From the NCBI RefSeq assembly GCF_000196515.1, contig NC_014248.1, positions 2,411,001 to 2,475,000 on the forward strand: 64,000 nucleotides of DNA. Direction: 5' to 3'. Under the pieces are notes generated by a model. It had not been told where the DNA came from. It made no database searches and was given only the letters and a program-made list of their open reading frames with translations. This document shows positions 28,759 through 39,646 of the stretch, piece by piece. This DNA is from 'Nostoc azollae' 0708. GTDB taxonomy: Bacteria; Cyanobacteriota; Cyanobacteriia; Cyanobacteriales; Nostocaceae. Position 1 is the first letter of the stretch. Every line of letters starts with the position of its first letter. The position numbers and the translations under genes are program-made.

Positions 28759-30181
28759 CGGTACTTAAACAAAAGTTAAGAGTAAAAAGGAGTATGGTGC
28801 GGTTTCGGTGTAGCTTTCACGTTAAAAGAAGCTGATGAAAGAAACCACTGGCGCAGCAATGGCACCATGGTTTGAAAGATGGTGTTAAAGAGTTGATGAT
28901 GTATTTACTCATCAAGGGGAAAAAAGAGAGTTTAGACATTATTTAGGGGGATGATTGGGTGAAAGTGAGAGAAAAAACCTATTTCAAATGGCAGAGAATG
29001 CCCTAGGGGTGACCTACCACCGATTACACCACGTTTTAACTGAAGCACCTTGGTCCAGTTCCCAAGTCAATGACCGTCAGTTAGAGATTATGAACAAGTA
29101 TAGTCAGAGGAGAATCACCAGAGGATTTAGCTTAATAATTGATGATTATGACCATAGAAAAAGGGGGAATTTTAGGGATGGAGTAGGAAGAAAATATATT
29201 GGAGAAATTGGGAAAAGGGATACTGGAATAGTAGTAGTAACAACACATACATCTATTATGATGCCAGTAAAAGCTTACCATTAGATATAGAGTTATATCA
29301 CCATGGTGGATTCTTTACTCAAAGGGAAACAAGACCCTCTATTTGAGAATAAACCTGAGTTAGGAATTAAATTAATAGATCTAACTTTAAGGAATTAAAT
29401 TAATAGATCTGACGTTAAGCCGTGGTTATCAACCAGGAATAGTAATTATAGATGCTGGATATGGCCACAATACATCTTTCTTATTAAAGATAGAAAATCG
29501 GAATTGAAAGTATTTAGGAGGATTAGGTAAAAATCCTAAAGTCCTTGCCAGTGACCAAGAGGATAGTCCACAAATAATTAGGTTAGATGAATTAGTACAA
29601 AGTTTACCCCAAGATGAATTAGTACAAAGTTTACCCCAAGAGGCTTTTACAGAAATTGAACTGGAGTTAGATAAACCCAAAACATTATGGGTAGTAACTA
29701 AAGAAGTAGAAATATCACCCTTAACTAACTGGAAAGGGGAATATTGCTATCGTCATCAACGCTTCAACTTTCTCTCAAGCCACTGATATTGACTACTTTA
29801 TGACCAATATTTCTTCATCAATTGTCACACCCCAATGGATAGTTGATACATATTCTCAAAGAAATTGGGTAGAAGTTGTTTACAGAGAACCCAAGGGATG
29901 GTTAGGACTCAAAGAATATCAAGTTGGAGATAAAAGCAGTTAACTGCGCCATTTTATTTTGGTTTTCTGTGCCTACACTTTTATTCTTTGCCATCAGTGG
30001 ACTGGAGGATTAAGACCAAGGTGGGCTAAGAAACCTTTGAATACTTTACTGAAGCTTTAGAAGCGTTGAGAACAGCTATATCTTTTCTATTGATTGATTG
30101 GTTCAACTTGAATCCGGACGTGTTTCCTTCTTATCAAGCTAGTTTGGCCTACATTTGGGCTTGATTCTTGTTTACGTCCCG
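28759..30181 (+). mobile_element. IS701-family element, copy 1, defective
   Basis: The terminal inverted repeats are cggtacttaaacaaaagttaag at the left and cttgattcttgtttacgtcccg at the right. The flanking tetramers are ttaa and gtaa, near the YTAR target of IS701 elements. The transposase is recognisable in pieces (GLIGESERKNLFQMAENALGVTYHRLHH, RRITRGFSLIIDD, GRKYIGEIGKRDTGIVVVTTH, near the end SQRNWVEVVYREPKGWLGLKEYQVGDKSS) but broken by several stops and indels. Unlike copies 2 and 3 it has two extra tandem duplications, of 28 bases (about 29355-29410, frameshifting) and 27 bases (about 29585-29640, in frame). Confidence 0.85.
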
Positions 30182-30231
30182 GTAACACGGGATAAAGCTA
30201 AGAAAGAGGATTAAAATTGTTAAAAATAGTG

Positions 30232-30268
30232 AAAAACCCCTACATTGGCTAAGTTAGTAGGGGTTTTT
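30232..30268. terminator. Bidirectional Rho-independent terminator
   Basis: AAAAACCCCTAC at 30232-30243 pairs with GTAGGGGTTTTT at 30257-30268, giving a 12-base stem with A/T tracts on both sides. It serves the minus-strand isoaspartyl peptidase gene and can also stop transcripts leaving IS701 copy 1. Confidence 0.9.
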
Positions 30269-30316
30269 CTTTTGCAGAGTCTCAAGTCTCAAGATGAGGC
30301 GTTAAAAAAATCCTCC

Positions 30317-31270
30317 TCAACAATAGCCAATCAATTCCCCATCATTCCATTCCAAGGTATCGCCGATGGTATCACCATTGTGATAGGCAGCCAGCAATAT
30401 TTCACTGGTTTTACCATAGGATATCGCGCCAGTGGCATCAAGAGCTATCGCACCCAAGTCCCGTTCATTCTTACTAGCTTCAGTGAATGAGCGCAACATA
30501 GCCTTTTGCAAAGACATTCCATCACTAACCCGGATGACAATCTTGGCTGCTAAACACTCATCAATAATGTCTTCACCAATGCCAGTACAACTTACACCAG
30601 CATAACTAGTGGCATAATTTCCCGCTGGCATAGCAGAATCACTTACTCGTCCAATGCGCTCAAAGCCTTTACCACCAGTGGAAGTACCAGCCGCTAATTT
30701 ACCATAGCCATCTAAAGCCACCACACCAATCGTACCCCGTCCCGCATTAGAACTTTCTGCCATTTCTGGTTCTGCAACTACGCCAGCCATAGTCCTTTTA
30801 AAATTATCGTCCCGTTCTTGTATCCACTCCTTCAGCCGCAAATCAGTTAAAGGATTGTAACTGGGAACTTGTAACTCTCGCGCTAACTCCGCTGAACCAA
30901 AATCAGACAATACCCTATCTGGTGAGTTTTGCAGAAATAGCGCCATTTCAATCGGATTTTTCACCCGTGAAACATTAATCACACCACTAAACCGCCTTGA
31001 TGTACCATCCATCAGAGAAGCACTCATACGGATTTGAGCATCAGATTGTAAAACAGAACCAGTACCAGCATTAAAATGGGGGTTATCTTCCAACATTTGA
31101 CAACCCCGGACTACAGCCTCGGAAGCGCTTACACCTGTCACCAAGAGTGAATAGACTTCCTCTATTACAGCATGGAGCGATCGCCTTACAGTCTCCAATC
31201 CTCCCTTACCTTGGAGAGAACTACCAGCCCCACCATGAATAATTAACTTAGGTTGTACCTGTAACTTCAT
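30317..31270 (-). CDS. iaaA: Isoaspartyl peptidase / plant-type L-asparaginase
   Basis: An N-terminal-nucleophile hydrolase of 317 residues that cleaves itself before a threonine and then hydrolyses isoaspartyl dipeptides and L-asparagine. It can mobilise products of cyanophycin breakdown. The start is LIIHGGAGSS. The autocleavage site is GRGTIGVVALD with nucleophile Thr180. Substrate-binding GTSTGGKGFERIGRVSDSAMPAGNYA and the GIGEDII box are present. It is intact, with a strong terminator downstream. The symbol is by family analogy. Confidence 0.93.
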   Translation of the reverse strand: MKLQVQPKLIIHGGAGSSLQGKGGLETVRRSLHAVIEEVYSLLVTGVSASEAVVRGCQMLEDNPHFNAGTGSVLQSDAQIRMSASLMDGTSRRFSGVINVSRVKNPIEMALFLQNSPDRVLSDFGSAELARELQVPSYNPLTDLRLKEWIQERDDNFKRTMAGVVAEPEMAESSNAGRGTIGVVALDGYGKLAAGTSTGGKGFERIGRVSDSAMPAGNYATSYAGVSCTGIGEDIIDECLAAKIVIRVSDGMSLQKAMLRSFTEASKNERDLGAIALDATGAISYGKTSEILLAAYHNGDTIGDTLEWNDGELIGYC

Positions 31271-31351
31271 CTATTTGTTTTTGTGTAGCTTTAACAGTTA
31301 TCAGTTATCAATTGTCAACTGTCAATTATTTTCTCAGTCAACAATAAAAAT

Positions 31352-31513
31352 TCACCTATCCCCTTTAGCTTCAGAAGGACAACGACGGTAACGTTCTGAG
31401 CAGTATTTAACTTCATCCCAACAATCTTGCCATTTTTTCCGCCAAGTGAAGGGGCGTTAGCATACTGGACAAATTTTTTGAGGCAAGTCAGATTTAGAAC
31501 GAGTACGTCCCAT
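31352..31513 (-). pseudogene. DUF2256 zinc-ribbon-like small protein with premature stop
   Basis: A 53-residue cyanobacterial small protein of the DUF2256 type: MGRTRSKSDLPQKICPVC, then a stop, then [34 protein letters not shown]. The stop is TAA at codon 19 (31457-31459), where relatives have a residue such as Gln (one change from CAA). Family function is unknown. The frame before and after is otherwise perfect, so this looks like a recent loss. The last Cys of the ribbon (SERC in relatives) is Tyr here. Confidence 0.75.
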
Positions 31514-31560
31514 AAAAACTTTAGATTTTAGATTTTGGCATGAAGTATTTAAAACATAGC

Positions 31561-34495
31561 TTACTCCTGGCTCAATATTGAGGCTGAAGTCCTTCCCAAG
31601 GTATTACCTAAAGTATTTCCTTCCCAATGATGAGGTGCTAAAGGCAATATTAAACGACTGACTACTTGAGTATCTCGTAACTGATATATCTGTAATTCTC
31701 CTCCTAATTGCTTGATTAGTTGTCGACAAATTAGTAAATGCAAACCTGGTGGTTGATTGAGATGCGACGAAGCAAGTACATCATTGGATGTATTATCATT
31801 TAGCTCTGCTAGTAGCTGTTGATCAACAATGCCATTATCTATAATTGATATTTCCAGTAATCGCTCATCTATGGGACGACACCAAATATCAACTCTGTCA
31901 CCTATTGGAGAAGGTTTACACGCATTAGCCAATAATTCATAGATAACTAATTCAATCTTCACAATGTCGCCAGCTGTAGCCAATGGAGATGGCCTAGGCG
32001 AAGTGATTAGCTCTCCAGATGAGGAAGTATTTTTGGGTGATTCTACTTCTTCTAGGGGTTTTCCTAAACCATGTACACCTATCCAAAGTTGTTGCTGCTT
32101 AACTACAGCATCTACTCTTTCAGTGGCTCGTTTTAACAAACCACAAATTGTCATAGTTTCCCAACTAAGATGTAATTGCCACTGCTCTTGTTTGATGACT
32201 CCTGTCATTGAGTTGGCAATGTAATTTAACTGCCGCAAGACGAGCTTATAACGCATTTGAGTTAGTTCATCGCTGGGAATACCCAAATCACGAATTTGAG
32301 CCAGTACCAACCCTGACATTCTATGAATTTCTTCTAGACGACCATGTTTGTACCAGTTGAGTTCTCGTAATTCTTCAGTATTGAATTTGAGGTTTTGAAT
32401 GGTTTTTTGTTGACTGTGCCACCAAGCTAATTGAGTAATAAGAGTTACTGTAGCACTGAGTCCAAGTTCTGACTATTCTTTTTCTCCATAATCTGCCATC
32501 AATACTATACCTGTGGGCTCAGAATCATCTGTACTATGTAATGCCATGACAAATACTCGACTCCGGTCAGGAATAGCTAACCATTGCCTTGTTTCTACTG
32601 GCAAATCATAACCTTGAAAAATCAAATAACTCTGATGTGCCAATGCCAACTCAATGAGAACATCTCTGTTGATGAAAATCCGTACATCTGCAATAACGCT
32701 AAATTGATAATTGGTAGTTACACCGTAAATAATTTCCGCCCGATTCTGACCTTGATTCCAGGTGAGGATGATAGCGAGGGGACATTGCAAAACAGTGGCT
32801 ATTTCTGTGAGAGCATTTGACTCGGTTGTGTCAGTTTCAGATTGAATGAGTATGTTTGGGTATTTTTTAAAAATTTTGGCGATTCTTTGTTGTTCTTGAC
32901 TGATAATATTGAGCTGTCCATTCCGAACGATAACACCAATATACTGACTGATTACCCACAATAATTGTTTTTCCAGAGTTGTCCAAGCACGATGACTGTT
33001 ATGAGTAATTATCATTAATAGGTCAGGTTTATGACCTTGAATGCAGTTGCAAATCAAAAGTGATCGCACACCATTTTATAATAACTGTTTATGCCAACTC
33101 AATAAACGTAGATCATGTTCTAGGGCTTCAATATCTATCGCTTGTTTGGCATTTTTCAACAGATTAAAATCTATCTCTGACAGAGGGGTAGGGGTAAATT
33201 TCCAAATGGGGCGATTATTTAATACCCCTTGGTAAATCACTTGATAAATATCTTGATTATAATCATACTCTAACAGCAAAAATCGCGTTGCCACTAGTTG
33301 TTCTAAAAGTCCTGTAGAACAAGGATGCAAGGTTTATTGTAAATCTTGCTCTTGATATACTGCTTGGGCAAATTTGAGCGTTAGTTGGTAACTTTGTTGA
33401 ATTTGCTTGATAGTAGTTTCTATTTTGTCTGTGGGAACTCTTAAGGAGAGTAACGCAGCGACACCTTGAATAAAATTTTGATCTGCTTGGTTCCAAATTC
33501 GTGGGTTGGTGATTTCTACAGCCACAAAGCCAAGTAAGTCTTTTTGCCAGATGATAGGAGCTGCTAGGAAAGAAAGGACTCCTAACCGTTGTAACAGTTT
33601 ACCTTGGGCATGGCTTTTCAGGGAACTGCTGGATTCACTGATCCAGACTAGTTGGTTAACCGCTAAAGCATAATACACATCGCCTAACTCTTGCACTGTT
33701 ATGCCTGCATCAGCAGGCATAACAGTGCAATCCCTACCTATATTTACCAATTGACTGCCCATGCGACACCAAAAATAGTGTCCTTCCCTTTCAAACCAGT
33801 AGGTATTTGTGCGAGTGGGAGAGATAAATTGATGGGTTGCGTCTACTAACGCTTCTAGCTTTTTATTGAGTTGGTCGGAGGATCGTAAATTTTCTACTAG
33901 TTTTAGTAATAACTCCGTGGTAGAATTATTGGGGTTGTTTTACAGATTGTTTTCCTTTTGATTTTGCTCCAGCACTACCCCCAGTTCACCTATCACTATC
34001 AAGAGTTTTGCTCTTGTGTCTCCAGCCAGTAAATATCCCCACTGTTGTGAACCCAATAATACCACACCTAAGCAATTGTCTTTATACCGAATGGGTAAGA
34101 TAATTTTCCCCTGGATATTATATTTAGCAGCTACCTCTTGCCATTCAGGAACGCGGAGTTCTCCCCGCAAATTAGTTACACTTACAGGACATAATTCTGT
34201 AACCACTTGCGTTAATAAATTTCCGGGATTGAGTAAAACGGATCTTGTTAAAAAACTTGTCTCTCCATCTGGTGTAATTCCTGCCTTCCCATATAATTTT
34301 CTGCCTACTTGGTGATAAATAAAGAGCAAGCCAGATAAATTGGTAGTCAAACTGTTATCTTAGATAAGCAATTGTCGTTGTAATCAGAACTTCAATATCA
34401 TTTTCCTCTCTCAGTATCTGAGGAATTTTCCCCAAAGACTGGATTTGTTGTTCGGTGCCTATTGGTTTTTTTGGCTGCCCCATCTGATTATCCAT
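31561..34495 (-). pseudogene. Multi-GAF sensor histidine kinase-like protein, killed by nonsense codons
   Basis: One gene of about 978 codons starts at the ATG at 34495 (MDNQMGQPKKPIGTEQQIQSLGKIPQIL). It meets a TAA at codon 47 (34355-34357) and a frameshift near 34320. From there to 31561 a single frame carries stops at 33940 (TAA), 33334 (TAA), 33076 (TAA) and 32473 (TAG). The order is: GAF-like domain (GRKLYGKAGITPDGETSFL), a second GAF (VQELGDVYYALAVNQLVW...FLAAPIIWQKDLLGFVAVE), a third GAF-like region, a helical dimerization region (RMSGLVLAQIRDLGI) and a degenerate HATPase domain (VIYELLANACKPSPIGDRVDIWCRP). It was probably a light, redox or ligand sensor. Confidence 0.8.
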
Positions 34496-34602
34496 GGACA
34501 TAAGTTGTAGTAATATATTGAAGATGCCCTGAAAAGAATTTGGTTTAATCCTGGATTTGGTATCAGATAATAATGGTAATAATTGGTAGATGTTAAGCTA
34601 GT

Positions 34603-35736
34603 TTGGATATTTATAAAGCATTAATCAGTCCTTTTTTATTTACTCTGGTAAAAACCGATCCAGAGTGGTTACACCAACAAACGCTACGTAGTTTTATTTG
34701 GCTGTCACAAGCAAGCTATAATCCGTCTGCTAGATGGTTAAGATCTAGACTGCAACAGTCTATATGTTTATATGATACAAGTCTGGAACAAAATTTGTTT
34801 GGACTAAAGTTCCTTAACCCTGTAGGTTTAGCCGCTGGTTTTGATAAAGATGGAGTTGGTGCTAGTGTTTGGCCTAGTTTTGGCTTTGGCTTTGCAGAAT
34901 TAGGTACTGTGACTTATCATACCCAACCAGGTAATCCTCCTCCCCGGTTGTTTCGTTTACCTTTAGACAAAGCAGCCCTGAATCGCATGGGCTTTAATAA
35001 TTCTGGTGCGTATGCAATGGCAGCGAGATTAACATCTAGTAATCAAGAAGAATCTCGGTCAATACCCATAGGCATAAATTTGGGTAAATCTAAGATAACA
35101 CCCTTAGCAGCAGCAGCACAGGATTATCTGGAGAGCTTTCGATTGCTGAAAGATTTGGGTGATTATTTTGTTGTTAATGTGTCTTCTCCTAATACACCAG
35201 GATTACGAGCGCTCCAAAATGCGGCCGTCCTCGGTCATATCTTGGATTTATTACAAACGGAAAACAAATTACAGAAACCACTATTTGTCAAGATAGCACC
35301 GGATTTAGAATGGGATGCGATCACTGACATTATTAATCTTGCCCAAACTTATAAACTCGCTGGTTTAATCGCCACCAACACCACTATCAGCCGAGAAGGA
35401 CTCAAAACCCAAATAATTGAAAAAACTGGTAAAACACCTCAAGAAGAAGCCGGAGGAATTAGTGGTGCGCCATTATGCGATCGCTCCACAGAAGTCATCC
35501 GGTTTATTTACCAGCAAACCCAAGGACAAATCCCCATAATTGGCGTTGGTGGCATTTTCACCCCTGAAGATGCCTGGGAAAAAATTACAGCCGGTGCCAG
35601 TCTCATTCAAGTTTATACAGGCTGGATTTATGAAGGACCGATGATGGTACGCCGCATTCTTAGTGGTTTGTTGACCAAACTAGAAGAAAACGGCTTAACC
35701 TCCATCAGCGAAGCAGTGGGAACAGTCAATTCGTAA
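34603..35736 (+). CDS. pyrD: Dihydroorotate dehydrogenase (quinone), class 2
   Basis: A membrane-associated flavoenzyme of pyrimidine synthesis that oxidises dihydroorotate to orotate with quinone. It has 377 residues. The N-terminal helical extension that binds membrane and quinone (about 1-45, [23 protein letters not shown]) marks class 2. The FMN barrel starts [17 protein letters not shown] (about 68-84). [10 protein letters not shown] binds substrate. The catalytic Ser lies in [11 protein letters not shown], and the FMN phosphate site is [15 protein letters not shown]. The start is TTG at 34603; no ATG is suitably placed before the conserved helix. It is intact. Confidence 0.94.
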   Translation: MDIYKALISPFLFTLVKTDPEWLHQQTLRSFIWLSQASYNPSARWLRSRLQQSICLYDTSLEQNLFGLKFLNPVGLAAGFDKDGVGASVWPSFGFGFAELGTVTYHTQPGNPPPRLFRLPLDKAALNRMGFNNSGAYAMAARLTSSNQEESRSIPIGINLGKSKITPLAAAAQDYLESFRLLKDLGDYFVVNVSSPNTPGLRALQNAAVLGHILDLLQTENKLQKPLFVKIAPDLEWDAITDIINLAQTYKLAGLIATNTTISREGLKTQIIEKTGKTPQEEAGGISGAPLCDRSTEVIRFIYQQTQGQIPIIGVGGIFTPEDAWEKITAGASLIQVYTGWIYEGPMMVRRILSGLLTKLEENGLTSISEAVGTVNS

Positions 35737-35752
35737 TTCGTAATTCGTAATT
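35729..35752. repeat. Heptamer tandem repeat ATTCGTA x3
   Basis: Three full ATTCGTA units plus a partial one span the pyrD stop codon and the sequence after it. This is typical short tandemly repeated DNA of heterocystous cyanobacteria. Confidence 0.85.
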
Positions 35753-35804
35753 AAATTACATCTATTCTTTAATTTTGAATTTTGAATTGATTTATCCCTA
35801 CATC

Positions 35805-36551
35805 CTATTCTTCCAAAGGGAAAAACTCCCTAGACTTGCGAGAATAAGACCAAGCAATCCCATCTGGGTCACGGCTGCGACTCCATTCGGAAAAATCTGG
35901 ATCATTACGTCGTTTGTAAACAGTGCTGGAATAAACACCCAGCCGCTTGGCTAGTTCCGATTGAATTAGAGAGCCAAAAACTAACTGTTCTTCCAGCTGT
36001 TTTGTGAGTGCCTCATGAGTAGCTTTAACTGTCACTTCTGGTAAGGATTCATCTAGTGCTTCTTCCTCCTCTTGCTTTTCCTGTGGGATGGGTGGAGGTG
36101 GAGCCAAAAGTGATCGCACCTCAGCAGTTACAGGTCGAGGAGGAAGTTTTTCCACTGGGTCACTACTATGAAGTATGTCGCTAAGAATACTGGCATTTAT
36201 AAAGTAGTAGGATGGACTCTCATTTTCAGAGTCAAGCAAACTAGCACCAAATTCCTTTGCTTTTCGATCCAAGTAGCGTTTTGCCTCATTCCCAGAAAAA
36301 TTACCCTTTAGTGCCAAATCAATCGGTGTAATCTTTCCTTGGTTTTCCTGAATCAACTGATAAAAAAGCGGGTTTACTTGCTCACACCACTTTTCCCATC
36401 TATTTTGCTGCCAAAGGTTTAAACCCATCACCAACAATAAGACTAGCAGTAAAATTCTCCAGGTGTTGACGAGGAAAACAATCAAAAATGATATCGGCAA
36501 AATTAGAACAAGAAAGCTTTTGCCGTAATTTTCTATGGTTTTTTCACTCAT
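35805..36551 (-). CDS. Membrane-anchored protein of unknown function with C-terminal HTH-like region
   Basis: I place the start at the ATG at 36551 (MSEKTIENYGKSF), which gives 248 residues; upstream in-frame sequence to 36635 does not look protein-like. Two adjacent hydrophobic segments (about 13-45, FLVLILPISFLIVFLVNTWRILLLVLLLVMGL) form a hairpin or double span. Next is a cytosolic region, including a possible winged-helix segment (ITPIDLALKGNFSGNEAKRYLDRKAKEFG), a Pro/Glu-rich linker (about 145-175) and a C-terminal segment (LIQSELAKRLGVYSSTVYKRRNDPDFSEWSR) that looks like a helix-turn-helix. The family name is not known to me. The frame is intact. Confidence 0.75.
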   Translation of the reverse strand: MSEKTIENYGKSFLVLILPISFLIVFLVNTWRILLLVLLLVMGLNLWQQNRWEKWCEQVNPLFYQLIQENQGKITPIDLALKGNFSGNEAKRYLDRKAKEFGASLLDSENESPSYYFINASILSDILHSSDPVEKLPPRPVTAEVRSLLAPPPPIPQEKQEEEEALDESLPEVTVKATHEALTKQLEEQLVFGSLIQSELAKRLGVYSSTVYKRRNDPDFSEWSRSRDPDGIAWSYSRKSREFFPLEE

Positions 36552-36792
36552 GGTGAATTTATGCCAAGTGAATTTTTGCAAAATAATATTATTATCTTGG
36601 CAAAAATTGGGACGTTTTTTTGTATCCATTGGCAAAATGGCGGCAAACTATTTGGCAAAAGCTACTTAAAATAGGGAAAAAGTGATATATGAAAACAACA
36701 TCAGGAATTTTTCCCTACCCACTTGGTAACTAAAAAATACGTATGCTACAGTAGCTTACAATAAAGATTCACAAAGAAGCTAGCTTTTAAAT

Positions 36793-36867
36793 GTAGTGGA
36801 TAGCTCAAATGCTAGAGCACCCACCTTGTATTCTTAGGCCAACCTATCAAGGGTTATTGCAATGTTG
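36793..36867 (+). pseudogene. Degenerate tRNA-like sequence (tRNA-Thr UGU-like)
   Basis: The sequence has a D-arm-like ATAGCTCAAATGCTAGAGC followed by CCCACCTTGTA, as in tRNAs with anticodon TGT, but the 3' anticodon strand and the T arm do not pair properly (a TTC-like T loop is missing). I read it as a decayed tRNA copy. The assignment is uncertain. Confidence 0.4.
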
Positions 36868-36995
36868 TAAATTAAAATGCCCTTAGTTAAAACTCCCGGA
36901 GATACAGACTAACTTCCTGCTTTGCTACACCCAAATTAATTTTAGATTTTGGATTTGAAATTATTTTTTCTAAACTCTAACCTTTGAGTTTTCCT

Positions 36996-37021
36996 GCGGG
37001 GATAGCTCAGTTTGGTAGAGC
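36996..37021 (+). pseudogene. 5' fragment of a tRNA gene
   Basis: GCGGGGATAGCTCAGTTTGG then TAGAGC is a near-perfect acceptor strand plus D arm of a bacterial tRNA (with one extra T in the D loop). The rest does not continue as a tRNA: no anticodon stem or T arm follows. It looks truncated. Confidence 0.5.
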
Positions 37022-37580
37022 CTTGAAAGGTGTAAAACCCATAGTCCTTGATTTCAAAAATTGCCTGAAAAGGTCGATTTATTGACCTTATTCCTCATTT
37101 TAAATTTTTCATTTTGAATTGTTTTACCGGGTTTCCCTTATTCGCAACTTGCCTTTGAGACCGATGAATGTAGGGTGCTCGGATTATATCTCGAAAGAGG
37201 TTAGCAGGTATGTCTTCGGCACGCTAGGAGAACTAATCCCGGACCCACCGTTTTTTGTTTCGTGCAAAGACGCAAAGAGGAAGAGGAGAATAGAATATAG
37301 AGGTCCAAAAATTTAGAAAGGAGTATGTGTCTAGCTTTCCATAGTGTTAAGATTAGGAAAGAGCCAAGGGAAAAATCAGGGTTGGGAATAGTTACGGATA
37401 GTTCCTATCCATGAAGATGTTGATGACAAATTCATAACTGACCTCATATCCATAACATTTATGAAATGGGCAACACTCATGAACCAATTCCTAATGTGAC
37501 TAAACCACAAATCCTAAGAATTACTTGTGAGTAAATTGGGGAATCCAGGGGAGATCTTTATTGAGGTACCCGGAATGTTT
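37022..37580. other. Non-coding or decayed stretch
   Basis: No gene can be supported. It contains gcaaagacgcaaagagg near 37263, a phrase common in decayed cyanobacterial DNA. The right part runs into the transposase remnant on the minus strand. Confidence 0.4.
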
Positions 37581-37930
37581 TTACAAGTCTAATGACCTGT
37601 TCAACAAAAATACCCTTGGTGGAAAACTCTTTGTTTCCTGCCTTTTGTTCTGAGTCACCATGGCATAATCGCTATCATGTTTTTCTACCTGTTCAAGGAC
37701 ACTAGGAGGGAAAACATCTCGTAATATCTCTAGCCAGTAATAAAATGTGTCCTTTGCTTCCGTTTTCCATATACCGAAATGCAAACCTAAAACCTCAAAT
37801 GTTGGCATTTTCCTCCAATAGAACAAGCATAGACATACCTGTTGTTTTATCTCTAGTTTCCCTTTCCCTCTCCTCCTTTCTGATTTATACCTATGTTTTT
37901 ACTTTCTATGTCACCTTGAAGTTCCTTATG
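37581..37930 (-). pseudogene. HTH/DDE transposase fragment (IS5-group type)
   Basis: The minus strand encodes GGEGKGKLEIKQQVCLCLFYWRKMPTFEVLGLHFGIWKTEAKDTFYYWLEILRDVFPPSVLEQVEKHDSDYAMV, the helix-turn-helix N-terminal part of a DDE transposase family widespread in cyanobacteria. The DDE catalytic part is absent; the frame ends at 37581. It lies just left of the split histidine kinase gene. Confidence 0.6.
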
Positions 37931-38084
37931 GTGCATTTCACCTTGGGCTAACAAGTCTTAAAACTGATGGTTAGTTATTCCCAGTATTTCTTTTATACTA
38001 TGTGGATGTTCTTGAATATAGTTAATTTAGTGGATTTTTCCTTTTGGTACACCCTCAAAATTCCCTTCTACCATTTTTTTCACA

Positions 38085-38281
38085 CCAAGTTAATTTTCCT
38101 GACAGGTCTATTATTAGAAGTTTATCGTTTTGAAGCAGGACGCAGAACTCTCATATTTCAACTAGTGGATATTAGGCAATTACTTCAGGAAATGTCTGGA
38201 GAATTAGACCCCCTAGCTCAAGAAAATCACTAGCTATCAATCTGGATCTTTCTGATGATTGAAACAGCAAAACTATCATAG
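38085..38281 (+). pseudogene. Histidine kinase, 5' piece split by IS701 copy 2
   Basis: The readable frame gives KLIFLTGLLLEVYRFEAGRRTLIFQLVDIRQLLQEMSGELDPLAQENH, the helix region between HisKA and HATPase of a cyanobacterial two-component sensor. It has a TAG after ENH, then LSDD-type sequence. It stops at the IS701 left end at 38282 and continues after the IS at 39647. Everything upstream (sensor and phospho-His) is missing. Confidence 0.65.
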
Positions 38282-39646
38282 CGGGACTTAAACAAAAGTT
38301 AAGAGTAAAAAGGAGTATGGTGCGGTTTCGGTGTAGCTTTCACTTTAAAAGAAGCTGATGAAATAAACCACTGCCTCAGCAATGGCACCATGGTTTGAAA
38401 GATGGTGTCAAAGGTTTGATGGTGTATTTACTCATCAATGGTAAAAAAGAGAGTTGAGACATGATTTAGGGGGATGATTGGGTGAAAGTGAGAGAAAAAA
38501 CCTATTTCAAATGGCAGAGAATGCCCTAGGGGTGACGTAGCAGCGATTACACCACGTTTTAAATGAAGCACCTTGGTCCAGTTCCCAAGTCAATGAGCAT
38601 CGGTTAGAGATTATGAACAAGTGTAGTCAGAGGAGAATCACCAGAGGACTGAGCTTAATAATTGATGATTATGACCATAGAAAAAGGGGGAATTTTAGGG
38701 ATGGAGTAGGAAGAAAATATATTAGAGAAATTGGGAAAAGGGATACTGGAATAGTAGTAGTAACAACACATACGTCTATAATGATGGCAGTAAAAGCTTA
38801 CCATTAGATATATGAGTTATATCACCACGGTGATTCTTGACCCAAAGGGAAACAAGACCCTCGATTTGAGAATAAACCTGAGTTAGGAATTAAATTAATA
38901 GATCTGACCTTAAGCCGTGGTTATCAACCAGGAATAGTAATTATAGATGCTGGATATGGCCACAATAGGTCTTCCTTATTAAGGATAGAAAATCGGAACT
39001 GAAAGTATTGAGGAGGATTAGCTAAAAATCCCAAAGTCCTTGCCAGTGACCAAGAGGATAGTCCACAAATAATTAGGTTAGATGAATTAGCACAAAGTTT
39101 ACCCCAAGAGACTTTTAGAGAAATTCAACTGGAGTTAGATAAGTCCAAAACATTATGGGTAGTAACTAAAGAAGTAGAAATATCAGCCTTAAGTGGAAAG
39201 GTGAATATTGCTATCGTCATCAAGGCTTCTAATTTCTCTCAACCCACTGATATTGACTACTTTATGACCAATGTTTCTTCATCAATTGTCACACCCCAAT
39301 GGATAGTTGATACATATTCTCAAAGAAATTGGGTAGAAGTTCTTTACAGGGAAGCCAAGGGATGGTTAGGACTTAAAGAATATCAAGTTGGAGATAAAAG
39401 CAGTTGACTGCGCCATTTTATTTTGGTTTTCTGTGCCTACACTTTTATTCTTTGCCATCAGTGGACTGGAGGATTAAGACCAAGGTGGGCCAAGAAACCT
39501 CTGAATAATTTTACTGCAGCTTTAGAAGCGTTTAGAACAGCCATATCTTTTCTATTGATTGATTGGTTCAACTTAAATCCGAACGTATTTACTTCTGAGC
39601 AAGCCAGTCTGGGCTACATTTGGGCTTGATTTTTGTTTACGTCCCG
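38282..39646 (+). mobile_element. IS701-family element, copy 2, defective
   Basis: A 1365-base unit ending in cgggacttaaacaaaagttaag and its imperfect complement (cttgatttttgtttacgtcccg). The flanking tetramers are atag (38278-38281) and ttag (39647-39650), a one-mismatch target duplication of the YTAR type. The transposase is broken by many stops and indels. Recognisable pieces are RRITRGLSLIIDD, GRKYIREIGKRDTGIVVVTTH and RNWVEVLYREAKGWLGLKEYQVGDKSS. It sits inside a histidine kinase gene. Confidence 0.88.

Noticed and set aside
37119-37316. 65-residue plus-strand frame
   Set aside because: It has no recognisable motif or context, lies in decayed DNA, and ends in a common repeat phrase.
39201-39629. 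Short frames resembling independent small proteins
   Set aside because: They are pieces of the IS701 transposase of copy 2.
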